A DNA stretch of 64,000 nt from Siphonodentalium dalli (lineage: Eukaryota > Mollusca > Scaphopoda > Gadilida > Siphonodentaliidae), in NCBI GenBank assembly GCA_032622095.1, contig CP136064.1, forward strand, positions 51,592,073 through 51,656,072. Reading direction: 5' to 3'. The number at the start of each line of letters is the position of its first letter. Position 1 is the stretch's first letter. The position numbers and the translations under genes were made by a program. Shown here piece by piece: positions 1-10,295 of this stretch. The notes under the pieces are model-generated. The model had not been told where the DNA came from, did no database searches, and saw only the letters and a list, made by a program, of their open reading frames with translations.

Positions 1-302
1 TCCAGCTACAAAATAAAAACAAAACGAGAGTGATTGAAGAAACTTCATTTTTGAGTGCATTTGGCACTTTTCGTGCTACACTTCCCGTGAAGTCACCCTA
101 CATCAGATACATAGTCGCCCAATAACCACCGGGTCCTTCTGCAGCAGGTAACTGAAAACCCACACCCCGGTTTAACGATATCGAGTAATATGATTGCTCA
201 TATCAACAGGATGACCAACAAGGCAAATTCAACACTGGGATCCCTTCGCAGAAATATACGCAAACAAAGATAAAAAGCATCGCGAAGGAAACCATATATA
301 TA

Positions 303-515
303 CAGTAATGCCCTAAATAATCGACTCCTTAACCACATCAGAATTATGGGTAACTTTTCAGGATTTAGTCGGAAATATGGCTTGTTGCCATTCATCGGAA
401 AGCTCTCAGTTAGAGCTTTCCGATGAATGGCAACAAGCCATATTTCCAACTAAATCCTGAAAAGTTACCCATAATTCTGATGTGGTTAAGGAGTCGATTA
501 TTTAGGGCATTACTG
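303..515. mobile_element. Foldback MITE, CAGTAATGCCC family (TA target), copy 1
   Basis: Nearly perfect 213-bp palindrome that begins CAGTAATGCCCTAAATAATC and ends with its reverse complement, flanked by TA on both sides (301-302 and 516-517). The TA duplication and CAGT-type ends fit a non-autonomous Tc1/mariner-like MITE (inference). It interrupts a LINE fragment. Other copies lie at 22033-22227 and 34876-35077. Any apparent open frame across it is only a consequence of the palindrome. Confidence 0.8.
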
Positions 516-688
516 TAGTAATATTGAAATTGGAATACGCATCTGAGAAAGGATATTAATATCATCGAGATAGTTCAGAAGATATCACCGGCCACTGCTA
601 CGTCTCAAGATACGAAGAAAATGAATGCCTGATATATGTGACCCGCCATATCAAATCCAGTCGTAAGTCGGGATTTTTTTACCCTGTG

Positions 689-755
689 CCAATGCATTCT
701 CTTATATATGCGAGTCGACCATATGTCGCCTCGCATATATAAGAGAATGCATTGG
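689..755 (+). repeat. 67-bp palindromic cassette, copy 1
   Basis: Starts CCAATGCATTCTCTTATAT and ends with the complement ATATAAGAGAATGCATTGG. The centre carries a constant asymmetry (AGTCGACC on one side, GGTCGCCT on the other), which gives each copy an orientation. Ten full copies: 689-755, 976-1042, 29373-29439, 29660-29726, 37744-37810, 37883-37949, 39324-39390, 39456-39517 (5-bp deletion), 60103-60169 and 61109-61175; a partial copy starts near 59838. Confidence 0.85.
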
Positions 756-975
756 CCTAACAATGTTTTACAATTTTAATAATTTTTTCTTGTATTCTTT
801 AACAATTTTATAATTTCACCCATACAGAGCCCCAGACAAACATGAGCAGACGACACTCTTCTATATGCTTCTATATATGTGTGGGGCTCCCTGCAGGGTA
901 ATGGATGTTTTTTATTTTATGTCCTAAAAATTGTAAGAAACATTTATTTAAAAAAAATGATAAAAAATTGTTAGG

Positions 976-1042
976 CCAATGCATTCTCTTATATATGCGA
1001 GGCGACCTATGGTCGACTCGCATATATAAAAGAATGCATTGG
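976..1042 (-). repeat. 67-bp palindromic cassette, copy 2
   Basis: Reverse-orientation copy: the central asymmetry reads GCGAGGCGACC then GGTCGACTCGC. The outer side carries CACAGGGT, matching the ACCCTGTG that precedes copy 1, so the pair is itself an inverted repeat. Confidence 0.85.
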
Positions 1043-1300
1043 CACAGGGTAAACAAATCCCGACTTAAGACTTTATTTGATATGGCGGGTCACATATATG
1101 GAATCTCTAAAAAATCGGTTGACAGACGAGAGGCAGAAGATATTTTGTAAAATAGTGCACGGATGGTTTTATCCCAGCCATCGACTCCCAATACCTAATA
1201 AGACCCAATGATACCAGTGGTAGACAGATAATCCCACGTGAATTCAAATGCTTTACATCATTCAGCACATATATTGCGGAGGAATATGAGAATAATAACT

Positions 1301-2785
1301 CCAGGTCATTTAGTGTAAACATATTTTTATTTCCAAATCCAAACAGATAACATAATACACAGATGATACAAATATGCAAAAATAGAAGAGATAATGTATG
1401 GACATGAGGATCAGACAACAAGCCCGAGGGCTTATATGAAGTCTTCTCATCTTTGGCGACATGCCTCTTCCCCATTAAGTGAGGAAGGGGTATCGATCAG
1501 ACGGGAAAAGATTGAAATAATGTTTGTTTTTAGGAGAAATGGAGATATATAACTAAGTTTGAGTTAGGGGTGGAAACAGGGAGAAGATAGTGTTAGGGAT
1601 AGCAAGAGGCAGGGAGAGACGGAGGGGGGGGGTGAGAAAGTAGAAGACATGAGGGGGGCAGATCTATGAGTCGTGAAATGATGACAGTGGTGGTGAGTTT
1701 ACAATAATTGAGTTGTTGCGTGATAAAAATGATGCTCGTCTATAGTAACATGCATGCGCCAGGCACCATGGGAGGGTGTCAATCGCAATGATAATGATAA
1801 AGGCGAATATCGTGGATTTCAGTAATTCATTCTATCCAAGAGCTGTCCTGGACTGGAACAAACAAGGTGATGATAGAGTGCGCGATTTAACACCAGCGCT
1901 GGAGAAAGCAACATCAAACATCAGCCCATAAACCCGTTTATACTGGTACACCCGAGAGGATCATGCACTTGCTCTATACAGCTACAGAATTTTGCAGAAG
2001 TTCTTGATTGAAAATAGCGAAATGTTAAGAATTGTCCGTGTCAAAAAAGTATAAAAGTGGGCTTATAATTTCCAACTAATGACTCAGATTTAGTATCACA
2101 TATATAAAATTTCAGGAAATAAATTACAGTGATATTTCTAGAAAATCCATTTTGAAACATCGGGAATTTTAGTAAAAACACTCGCCAATGTCTTAAGGCG
2201 ATGTATACTATTAAGCTTCGAATTAAGGGGCAAGTCAAGTGACCCATTTGGAATGGGAATATTTATGTATATCTCCGAAGATACAGTTTGGCATTATATT
2301 TCAGGGTCGAACGTCCTGCAATATTGCCATAATGGATATTTATCTGGCAGATTAAGTTAGAATTGTTGATTCATTTCTGATTTTTTTTAAATGATGGTCA
2401 GCATTAGTAAAGTTCTCAAAAAATAAATTGATTGTGAGAATGGATCATTTATAATGTACCTTAATTTCCAGTTAATTTCATTGTTGCTCCTTCGCATGTA
2501 ACTTTTGTCCCCGATATTTGCATGAAAATCTCCATTCAAACCTTGTCACGCGACCTCCTTAATTTTTTGTAAGAAATAATTGTGAAAATAACATTCGAGG
2601 TCTTATGGTTCAAGTTTTTATCTGGCTGAACCAGAATTATGCAGGTCCCACCAATTATAATGTAGTTACTATAAGGAAAACTCTCGCTGAATTATCGATT
2701 CAACAAACAAATAATATGGCAACTTTACGTAATCACATGGTTCACTTTTTCGTGTAATCAGCCGAAAGGATATTTAATCGACTAA
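1301..2785. other. No gene recognised
   Basis: AT-rich non-coding DNA. A purine-rich stretch lies at about 1560-1660 (runs of GGGAGA and a G9 run near 1624). An open frame of about 120 codons on the minus strand (1107-1475) overlaps the LINE remnant and shows no family motif; I treat it as chance. Confidence 0.5.
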
Positions 2786-3140
2786 TCTATATGTATAAAA
2801 GAGTAGGATCTGCATGTCTGTCTGTCTGTCATGCAAATAGACAGTCTGTCTTTTCGCGATATTTCTCCCAGACCCCTGGGAGGATTTCAACCAAATTTGG
2901 TGTAGTGACTCGGGGTACCATTGCGGATTATATAACGGCATTAGATTTTCAGAAGTTAGTTTGAAAAAACAAAGGAACAAACAAGCAATTGTTTTGTTAA
3001 ATTGGGCAAGGAGTTCAATCTGAAGAAAATTAAATATAAAAAAAACAATTAAATTTAAATTAAATAAAAAAAATAAAAATGATTAAACGATCAACATGTG
3101 CGCGCAGGCCCCTCTGTGTAGGGGCCGTAGACCACTCCGA
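2786..3140 (+). mobile_element. Possible Helitron-like element (5' end TCTATATGTATAAAAGAG)
   Basis: Begins TCTATATG after an A, followed by GTCTGTCTGTCTGTC and the motif AACCAAATTTGGTGTAGTGA, a start resembling non-autonomous Helitrons. A GGCCCC/GGGGCC hairpin at 3107-3126 could be the 3' hairpin, but no clean CTRR end follows, so the right edge is uncertain. Related inner sequence (AAATTTGGTGTGGTGACTC) occurs near 14929 and, in similar form, near 40960. Confidence 0.4.
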
Positions 3141-3617
3141 CGCCGAATAAATGTTCCCAAAGGGAGCATGATTCAGATATAGTAGTATATTTAATTAAAT
3201 TCTCGAATACTCTGTGTAATAATAATTCGAAAGCAGCTAGTCGCCTCATTTCAGAAGAAGAAAAAAATCAGTCTAAATTTAGACATTATATCTTGATTAC
3301 ATAACCGTAGGATTTGACGTTATGGCAAGCTACACAATGATAGAAGTTCAACCGTAGTATCAAGTCAAATGCGTATCAAATTTACTAAATAGGCTCATCA
3401 TAAATTTGAGACCATAGACGTTCTTTATGCCCGTCAGTTTTGTCGATAAAGTTCTACAATATACATTGGTTGGACGCTCTTTTCGAAAGGGGATTTCAAT
3501 CCAATTGTTTTCTGTTTCTAGTGATGTGATATTGGAGTTAATATTCTTCTGTTGAGTCTGATTGGAAATTGTTTCATTATAGAATGTCGATGTTTTCATT
3601 TTGAATTTGATATTCGA

Positions 3618-4328
3618 CTATAGCAGGGGTACCCGGCGTTGCTCGGATGAAGATTGCGATGAATAATTATTAGTCATCTGGTGTAAACAGCACCTATTAT
3701 ATTACTCCAGATAAAGTTACATCTATCTTTTAAGTTGACAAAAAACACTCTTTATTGCTAATTATTAGTGCCTCTTTAAGTCATTTAAGATGAACAGCAC
3801 CTATCCCGTGACATTCCCCGAGTCATTTTACATGTGTGCACCAATGTGACGACATAGCGTCTGGGCTATAATAATAAACGATCTTTATTGATCATATAAT
3901 TTATTACCCCCCCCCTCAAGTCATCTGAGGTCAAAGGCGCCTATATCCCATGACAATCCACTGGTCATGGTGACCCATTTGTACAAATTTTCCTACAGAT
4001 TGCAACCATTTTGGGTATATATATTAATTAGTCAGTTAAATTAATTAGTAGTGTCATTTGAAGACATCAGATGTCAACGGGACCTATCTAAAAAGATTGA
4101 CAGGGTCAAAATACCAACATGTACAAATTTTCAGCTTCGAGTGTCCAACCATTTGGTCTCTCTAGTCAATATATATATATATAATAATTATTAGTGCCCT
4201 TTTAAGACATCTGAGGTGAACGGGACCTATCTAATAACGATCCCCGGGTCCAATCTCAGCCCGATAGTCCGGCCGTTTGGTCGCCTATAAGCGGACAAAC
4301 AAACAAAATTGAGTTTAATTAGTATAGA
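3618..4328 (-). mobile_element. Helitron-like non-autonomous element (minus strand)
   Basis: Read on the minus strand, it starts TCTATACTAATTAAACTCAA after an A (edge 4328), continues with TTTGTTTGTTTGTCC, and ends with a CCG...CGG hairpin around AGCAACG followed by GTACCCCTGCTATAG (edge near 3618). TC start, 3' hairpin and an A/T target fit Helitrons; the last bases CTATAG are a decayed form of the expected CTAG. The interior repeats 'CATCTGAGGTGAACGGGACC'-type blocks three to four times (about 3675, 3790, 3926, 4060, 4207), a degenerate internal tandem of roughly 130-150 bp. Confidence 0.6.
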
Positions 4329-5149
4329 TTCTCAAAAATAATTTATGACGATAATTTATAATTTTCCCATCCTGCCCGCCATGCAGTTAAAATGTTATGG
4401 TCGATCAATAGCATGTCTACTATGGATTCGCGGACAACTGTTGTATGCATGCGCGTTTCCATGGAAATCGCTTTTCAAAATTGGTCACTTGAAGTATAAA
4501 TTCACCTCATGCGAAAGTCGCAAGATCGTCGTGTATCAATGTATTAAATCAATTGACAAATTTTGAACGAGGATCTCTGCTATGCGGAATTTATAATTCA
4601 AGAGAAAGGTCTCAAAAATAAATGGAGGATAACTACTATGTGGAAATTGTAATATATATTTGAGTTAGACCATTTAATATGTGCCTTAATTCAAGTTAAT
4701 TGCCCGTCTGCCAGCTCATGACATTGTTGAAAATCAGGCTATCAGTACAAGCTCAACCAATTTGTGATATGAAAACTATATCGGGTGAACAATGCATTCA
4801 GGCATGCATGAACTTACCAACTGTTGAACATATTTTATCTTTGACCAAAGGGCCCGAAGGGTGGTAAGACCTCACCACACACCCCAGTTGCCCCAACCTA
4901 CTGTTAACTGACCAGTCTCGATTCGATGACGGAATTATTTGAAGGCATGGCATCGCCCATTCGATATGTTGTCAGAGATCGAGTCAAGACTAGGTGGTGA
5001 ATCGATTTGCTCTAAAGACGGTGCAGAAAGAACACTTTGTTTAAATAAATGTATTCATTGTTTAAATGAATTGAAATTCTGAAATGGTAAATAATGATAT
5101 AAACAGAATAATAAGGTGGTCCTAATCATGGCTAGTAGATTTCAATGAA
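4329..5149. other. No gene recognised
   Basis: AT-rich non-coding sequence without a recognisable repeat structure. A 73-codon open frame (4345-4566) has no family motif. Confidence 0.5.
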
Positions 5150-6065
5150 TTGAAGACAAAAACATTATTCTCACGAAAATATATTCTAATCAACCATGCG
5201 ACAAACAACATAATTTCAGAGGTACAAAGTCAAAAACACGTAGGACTCACTTTCGGCGCCGATGGAAAATGGTCAGAACATATTTCAGATATCATCAACA
5301 GGGCATCAGTAAAATTATCACTACTTCGAATGTACAAGTTTGTCCTAGACAGCAAGACGCTTGAAAGTTTTTTTTTTTTTTACATAATTATGTACGTCCT
5401 ATACTTGAATATGCGTCTTCTGTCTGGAATAATTGCACACAGGAAGAAGGTGATCTAATTAAATGATTGAAATATGAGGTTGCTACAATTGTTACATGAG
5501 CAACTAGAAGCTGCAGCAATACAAATCTTTTGGGAGAAACCGGCTTGGAGACACTTCAAGAAATCAAAGCTAATACAATGTTTTTTTAATGGTAAAACAT
5601 GTATCACCTTCTTATCTATCACTTTACACCCCCCCCCCCTTCAACACAAGTTCAACTCATTCGCATGACACAAGAGCAGATGGTTCGATGGCCCCGACTT
5701 GGAATACCGTCATTTACAAGAAATCATTATTACCATCTATGCCCTATCTTGACACATGGAACAATTTGTCACAATATATTCAAAATATCGACTTGTTAAG
5801 TAAATTTGAAACTAAATTGAACGAAAACTTATTATCCAAGCCAAGCTATGTTCAAAACATATACACGCGACCTGTCCAGATATACCACTGCATGTGCACA
5901 GAGTCTGTCTGGACTGTATAGTAACTTAAACGCCGACTTAACAACAAATCATATTCGTGACGACCCCATGTGTGCATTTGGTGAGTCGGAGACCCCAACC
6001 ACTTCTTAATCGAATGTCCCCTATATACGCAGAAAGTGGGCGAAATTGTCTCTCTGGTATTCATA
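5150..6065 (+). pseudogene. Decayed LINE reverse transcriptase C-terminal region
   Basis: Fragments of a LINE reverse transcriptase C-terminus spread over all three frames. In order: HVGLTFGADGKWSEHI (about 5240), RPILEYASSVWNNCTQEEG (about 5398), GETGLETLQEI (about 5535), KSLLPSMPYLDTWNNL (about 5724), and a zinc-finger-like ending with DDPMCAFGESE...NHFLIECPLY (about 5963-6030), all recognisable in their correct order. At least four frameshifts and homopolymer runs (T12 near 5370, C9 near 5631) break it. No polymerase active-site box is present, so it is 5'-truncated. It differs in sequence from the LINEs at 10.2 kb and 41 kb. Confidence 0.75.
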
Positions 6066-6866
6066 CTTCATATACCATAGACACTTCTCAATGGACCTGA
6101 GAGCCTTGGTATTTCAGAAAACATAGCAATTGTTATGGCTGTCCAAATATTCATAATCCAAACTAAACGGTTTTCGTAAGTTGTGTTTACTTAGATGACC
6201 ATTACTGAGTCATGACGATCCACCCCTCCCGCCAAAACATCTGACTGGGTCTAGCGAAAATAACATGTAAATGTCATGCACGTTATCGTTATCTATATAT
6301 TCAATAATTATAATGTATATAATCAGGCAGGAACATGACGTATCTATAGCTGAAACTTAAATATGGATATAAATGTATACACATTCCAAATTCATACGTA
6401 TATGGATGCCTTAATATTACATCACCGAATTTATATATACACCCCCCCCCCCCCTGGACAGACCCGGTGACGAATCAACACGCACCGAGTAATATGTACA
6501 CTTAAATTCCTCATGACTGGGGTATCACAACAATAATGGATATGGCTTTAATTCAGCATATCTTTTGCTTTATGCCAAATCCACTTATTCCACCAATTTC
6601 TGACAAACCATTGCTACATATTCTGTATGTCTATTTATTTGGAATAATAAAATATGGACCCAAAACGCAGACACAGCCTGCATGGTGTGTACACATATTG
6701 GGTCCATATATATAATAAACATAGCAAAAATGGACAAGTAACAATTCTATGTTTAACTTAGCTTGTATAGCATGGACATTCCCTAATAACCATGCATTAA
6801 ATATGAAGCATCAGTATTGCACTAAAACTATGACTATGACTATGATTATTTATTCATAACTCAATA
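6066..6866. other. No gene recognised
   Basis: AT-rich non-coding DNA with a C14 run at about 6442-6455 and an AC/T-rich stretch around it. Nothing codes for a recognisable product. Confidence 0.5.
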
Positions 6867-7499
6867 TCTCATATATATTTTGAAGACCTCTGTCTGTTTG
6901 TCTGTCTGTTTGTCTGTTTGTTTGTTTGTCATTTATACAAATCTACGATTCTCGACCGATCGGGACGAAACTTGGTACGTGTGTGTAGTTTGACCAGGCG
7001 GTCGTCGTCGTATTGGCGAGCCCGTGCGACGCCCGTGCAGCGCATGCGCAGACGAGATCTCGGAAACGGGTGGAGCTATCGACTTGAAATTTGCTATGTG
7101 AATGTATCTTGCACCGGATACGAATTTTATCGGGTCGCCGAGCCCGTGCGACGCCAGCTTCGCGCATGCGCAGACGAGATCTCGGAAACGGGTGGAGCTA
7201 TCGACTTGAACTTTGCTATGTGAATGTATCTTGCCCCGGATACGAATTTTATCGGGTCGCCGAGCCCGTGCAACGCCAGCTTCGCGCATGCGCAGACCAG
7301 ATCTCGGAAACGGGTAGAGCTATCGACTTGAAATTTGGTATGTGAATGTATCTTGCCCCGGGTACGAATTTTATCGGGTCGCCGAGCCCGTGCAACGCCA
7401 GCTTCGCGCATGCGCAGACCAGATCTCGGAAACGGGTGGAGCTATCGACTTGAAATTTGGTTTTTGAATAGCCCGGACAACGTCGGGCTCATCGGCTAG
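6867..7499 (+). mobile_element. Helitron-like element A with four internal ~121-bp units
   Basis: Starts TCTCATATATATTTTGAAGA after an A (6866). Ends with the hairpin AGCCCGGACAACGTCGGGCT (7469-7488), six to seven spacer bases and CTAG (7496-7499), the classic Helitron 3' arrangement. After a (TCTG/TTTG)n stretch, the body holds four tandem GC-rich units of about 121 bp, each with GCGCATGCGCAGAC and GATCTCGGAAACGGGT. These units produce overlapping arginine-rich open frames on both strands that I regard as artefacts. Element B follows with no base between. Confidence 0.8.
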
Positions 7500-7891
7500 T
7501 CTCATATATATTTTGAAGACCTCTGTCTGTTTGTCTGTCTGTTTGTCTGTTTGTTTGTTTGTCATTAATACAAATCTACGATTCTCGACCGATCGGGACG
7601 AAACTTGGAACGTGTGTGTAGTTTGACCAGGCGGTCGACGTTGTCGTATTGGCGAGCCCGTGCGGTGCCCTTTTCGCGCATGCGCAGACGAGATCTCGGA
7701 AACGGGTGGAGCTATCGACTTGAAATTTGCTATGTGAATGTATCTTGCCCCGGATACGAATTTTATCGGGTCGCCGAGCCTGTGCGACGCCAGCTTCGCG
7801 CATGCGCAGACCAGATCTCGGAAACGGGTGGAGCTATCGACTTGAAATTTGGTTTTTGAATAGCCCGGACAACGTCGGGCTCATCGGCTAG
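7500..7891 (+). mobile_element. Helitron-like element B with two internal units, joined head to tail to A
   Basis: Same start and same 3' hairpin plus CTAG (7888-7891) as element A, followed by host T (7892). It is 241 bp shorter than A, equal to two of the ~121-bp units. The first base of B is the T expected immediately after A's CTAG, so the pair is an exact A-TC...CTAG-TC...CTAG-T tandem. This is the pattern reported for rolling-circle transposition products. Confidence 0.8.
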
Positions 7892-8030
7892 TAATATATA
7901 TTTTTACACAATTAATTTATACAGACAATGAGTTATTGGGGATGGCATAACCTGTAAAGGCTGTCTTCCTGCCGTCCCCAAAAAACTTATCTGATTGTCA
8001 TGAAAGTGCTGCTGAAAGAGTTTAGAATAT

Positions 8031-8510
8031 TGTATATATAATGTTCAATTCAAGTTTTGTGTAGTAATAAGTTGTCACATTAATTTGTACAATGCAACAC
8101 AGTCACATGATTGTATCTATCTATCTATAAAGTAAACTAGTATAGATCAAGTTGATGTGCAATCACAGCCGCCTAGTGGATTCAAACTAAGTATATGAAG
8201 TGCATTGATCATTGTTGAATCTACACAAGAATCTAAAGTCGTTCTGACGATTAAGGATATTTTTAAAAGCTTTTTAGAGCTTTCTGAATACAGAGAAGAT
8301 GTGTTGCATGTATGCAATGTTCATTCTAAGTTTTATGCAATAATAAATAAATAAATAATAAATTGTCAGATTAATTTGAACTTTGCAGCCACATGTATAC
8401 TAATCTATAATGCAAGCATTAAGAGATTGAGTTGATGTGCAATCATGCACAGTCGTTCAGTAGATTCAAAGTAAATATGAAGTGCATGAACATTACTGAA
8501 TATGTAAATC
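8031..8510 (+). repeat. Diverged tandem duplication (~280-bp period)
   Basis: Two diverged copies (about 8031-8240 and 8310-8510) share landmarks in the same order: ATGTTCA...AAGTTTT, GTGCAATCA, GATTCAAA and GAAGTGCAT. The second copy contains (AATA)n expansion near 8341. No coding capacity seen. Confidence 0.55.
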
Positions 8511-8885
8511 AGTTACTTTTCCATATTACCAGATCAGATATAAAAAAATTTAATCTATTTTTTTCACCACCGGTACCTTTTAGTGGCCTGGTAAAAAGTC
8601 GACGATAAGTCGGTCTCAGACCAAATTGTGGATGAGATGGATAACTCTAAAATCAAGTGGCTTTTGCACATTGTGTCAGATATTTGACAAACCGGCCAAA
8701 TTTCGTTGAACAAAATGTTGATAAATAACAGGGTTTGGGAAATTTTATAGTCTACTAAAGTTGACTGTGGTTAGCATTATTTTTGGGTAATTATTCGATT
8801 CTGATAACTGAAGCGGCATTTCAAAAAATGTTGTTGTCGGAATCTGATGATATGGGGACCATCGAATCGGATTGAGTACCTTTAA
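8511..8885. mobile_element. TTAA-bounded foldback element, AGGTACTCAATCCG family (left end decayed)
   Basis: The right end CGGATTGAGTACCTTTAA (8868-8885) is the reverse complement of the family's left end. The body matches the element at 17087-17533 (shared GATGGATAACTCTAAAATCA and AAGCGGCATTTCAAAAAAT). The left terminus is not recognisable. Confidence 0.6.
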
Positions 8886-8944
8886 ACAACTCACAGGTTT
8901 CTCACAGTGTGTGTATTGACAGTCAACCGAGCAGTAATAAAAAC

Positions 8945-9596
8945 TTAAAGGGGTACTGTACACTAAGATAGGCGATTTTTTTATTTACTCCCATTGAAAT
9001 AACTTTCAAGTTAGATTGTGTTCGTGTTATATGAGTTTCGTATAAACCTAATTTAGCGAAGAAAATATTGATCTTGGAAACAAAAATATTACGATTTCAA
9101 ACTACGCGCCATGTTTTTGACCTTCACCGGAGAAGACGCAGGTCGCAGTAAAAACCGGAAGTTCATTGCTCACAGCTTCGATTGATGCATTCAATCTCTT
9201 CCATCGAACAATCTCACTCCCTATAAAAATACTTGACGCTTTATGACTCTTGTTTCTTTCTCCTTTTTCCCGAATCGGTTATAACGGGCCTTCTTTTGCA
9301 GGTAACATGTTTTGTTTGCAACTCAATAATGTTCGCGAATGGCCGTCGATAAAAGACACGCAACATATGCGATTTCAAGAACGGTAACTCGTAATGGCAT
9401 AATTCTCCATTTTATGACTCCAGCCATAAATGAATTTATATTAAATAATTCAATTTAACTTTTACGATAGCCTGTTAACCGGAACGTTTTCAGTAGACAT
9501 CGTCGACTCAAATTAGTTATTTTATAATATAATATTCATATTAGATCGCTATTGTCACTGGGAATTTATTGAAATTGTGGTACAGTACCCCTTTAA
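8945..9596. mobile_element. TTAA-bounded element, GGGGTACTGTAC family
   Basis: Terminal inverted repeats TTAAAGGGGTACTGTAC (8945) and GTACAGTACCCCTTTAA (ends 9596). The TTAA ends fit piggyBac-type target choice (inference). Non-coding inside; a CTTTTTCCC-type pyrimidine stretch lies at about 9255. Its right TTAA is also the left TTAA of the next element. Confidence 0.75.
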
Positions 9597-10094
9597 AGGC
9601 ACGTGCGGCCTTAATTGTCGAAAATATTCATATTTGTTCCAAACACCGTAAACAGAAAAACATTAAAACGCATACAGTTCAGTTCATATACACCATGACC
9701 ATCGCGTAAACAGCATGTTATCATAAATACCTACTATATTTTACCCAAGCAAGATCCTGATTGTGTTACAGAAGACAGCACAATGCTACTGGCTAATCAC
9801 ACACAAATGGCACAAACGCTCTTTATTAGGTCCATATCAGGTATTCACCAACAAAGAACGCTCTTTATGTTTACCATCATAATATAAACAAACACCAGAA
9901 AAGTAACTTTTTATGCTGTTGTTTACATAACAATGGTCAAACATATGACCATAACATACTGTTTATGCGATATTTCTTATTTGTATACGGACAAAGTCTA
10001 TCTACATTTTGATGTCCTTTCTGTTTGTGGCGGTTTTTGACGGGTGGATATATTTTCACAGGATACCCACCGCCAAGGCCGCACGTGCCTTTAA
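9593..10094. mobile_element. TTAA-bounded element, AGGCACGTGCGGCC family
   Basis: Inverted termini TTAAAGGCACGTGCGGCCTT and AAGGCCGCACGTGCCTTTAA, with a shared TTAA (9593-9596) at the left. The interior has no open frame of note. A second copy begins at 63758 and runs off the window. Confidence 0.8.
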
Positions 10095-10295
10095 AACACG
10101 GAGCAGAATTATTCAATGATCTGGTTACTTATAGTTATAGGGCCTATACTGTGTCAAAATAGTCCAAATCACCACATAACACTGATGTAATACTGGGACT
10201 ACTGTATCTTGACCATATGAGATCTTATCATTTGTTTCGGTTCGGTTCTGCTCGGTCATTAGTAATATTTACGGGGATGAATAATCTGGTATCAC

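Larger units (their letters stand above)
637..1094 (+). mobile_element. Foldback element, TGTGACCCGCC family, copy 1 (holds two 67-bp palindromes)
   Basis: Terminal inverted repeats start TGTGACCCGCCATATCAAAT and end with the complementary ATTTGATATGGCGGGTCACA-like arm (decayed slightly), flanked by TATA on each side. Two copies of a 67-bp palindrome lie near the ends (689-755 and 976-1042) in opposite orientation, joined by an AT-rich spacer with a GAGCCCC/GGGGCTC hairpin in the middle. No coding capacity. Copies: 29320-29779 (reverse) and 59838-60222 (reverse, left end lost). Confidence 0.8.
175..1300 (+). pseudogene. Decayed non-LTR retrotransposon (reverse transcriptase C-terminal part), split by two insertions
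   Basis: Three pieces read as the thumb/C-terminal part of a LINE reverse transcriptase. The first (about 190-302) includes HINRMTNKANSTLGSLRRN, the usual element-end motif after the polymerase domain. The second (516-636) holds LEYAS in one frame and a VSRYEE-like remnant of the AAR..V..RYE motif in another. The third (1095-1300) reads ESLKNRLTDERQKIFCKIVH, equivalent to the W.SL..RR...R..MFYKI.HG motif. The gaps are filled exactly by two foldback elements (303-515 and 637-1094). Several stops and frameshifts make it non-functional. Assignment to a CR1/Rex1/Jockey-type LINE is by motif memory; the polymerase catalytic region is absent. Confidence 0.7.

Noticed and set aside
898-1475. Small open frames across the TGTGACCC element and LINE remnant
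   Set aside because: They share residues with frames at every other palindrome copy (KRMHWP-type peptides) and are by-products of the palindrome.
6918-7859. Overlapping arginine-rich open frames on both strands
   Set aside because: They follow the 121-bp GC-rich units inside the Helitron-like pair and restart in every unit; they have no start context or domain and reflect repeat composition.
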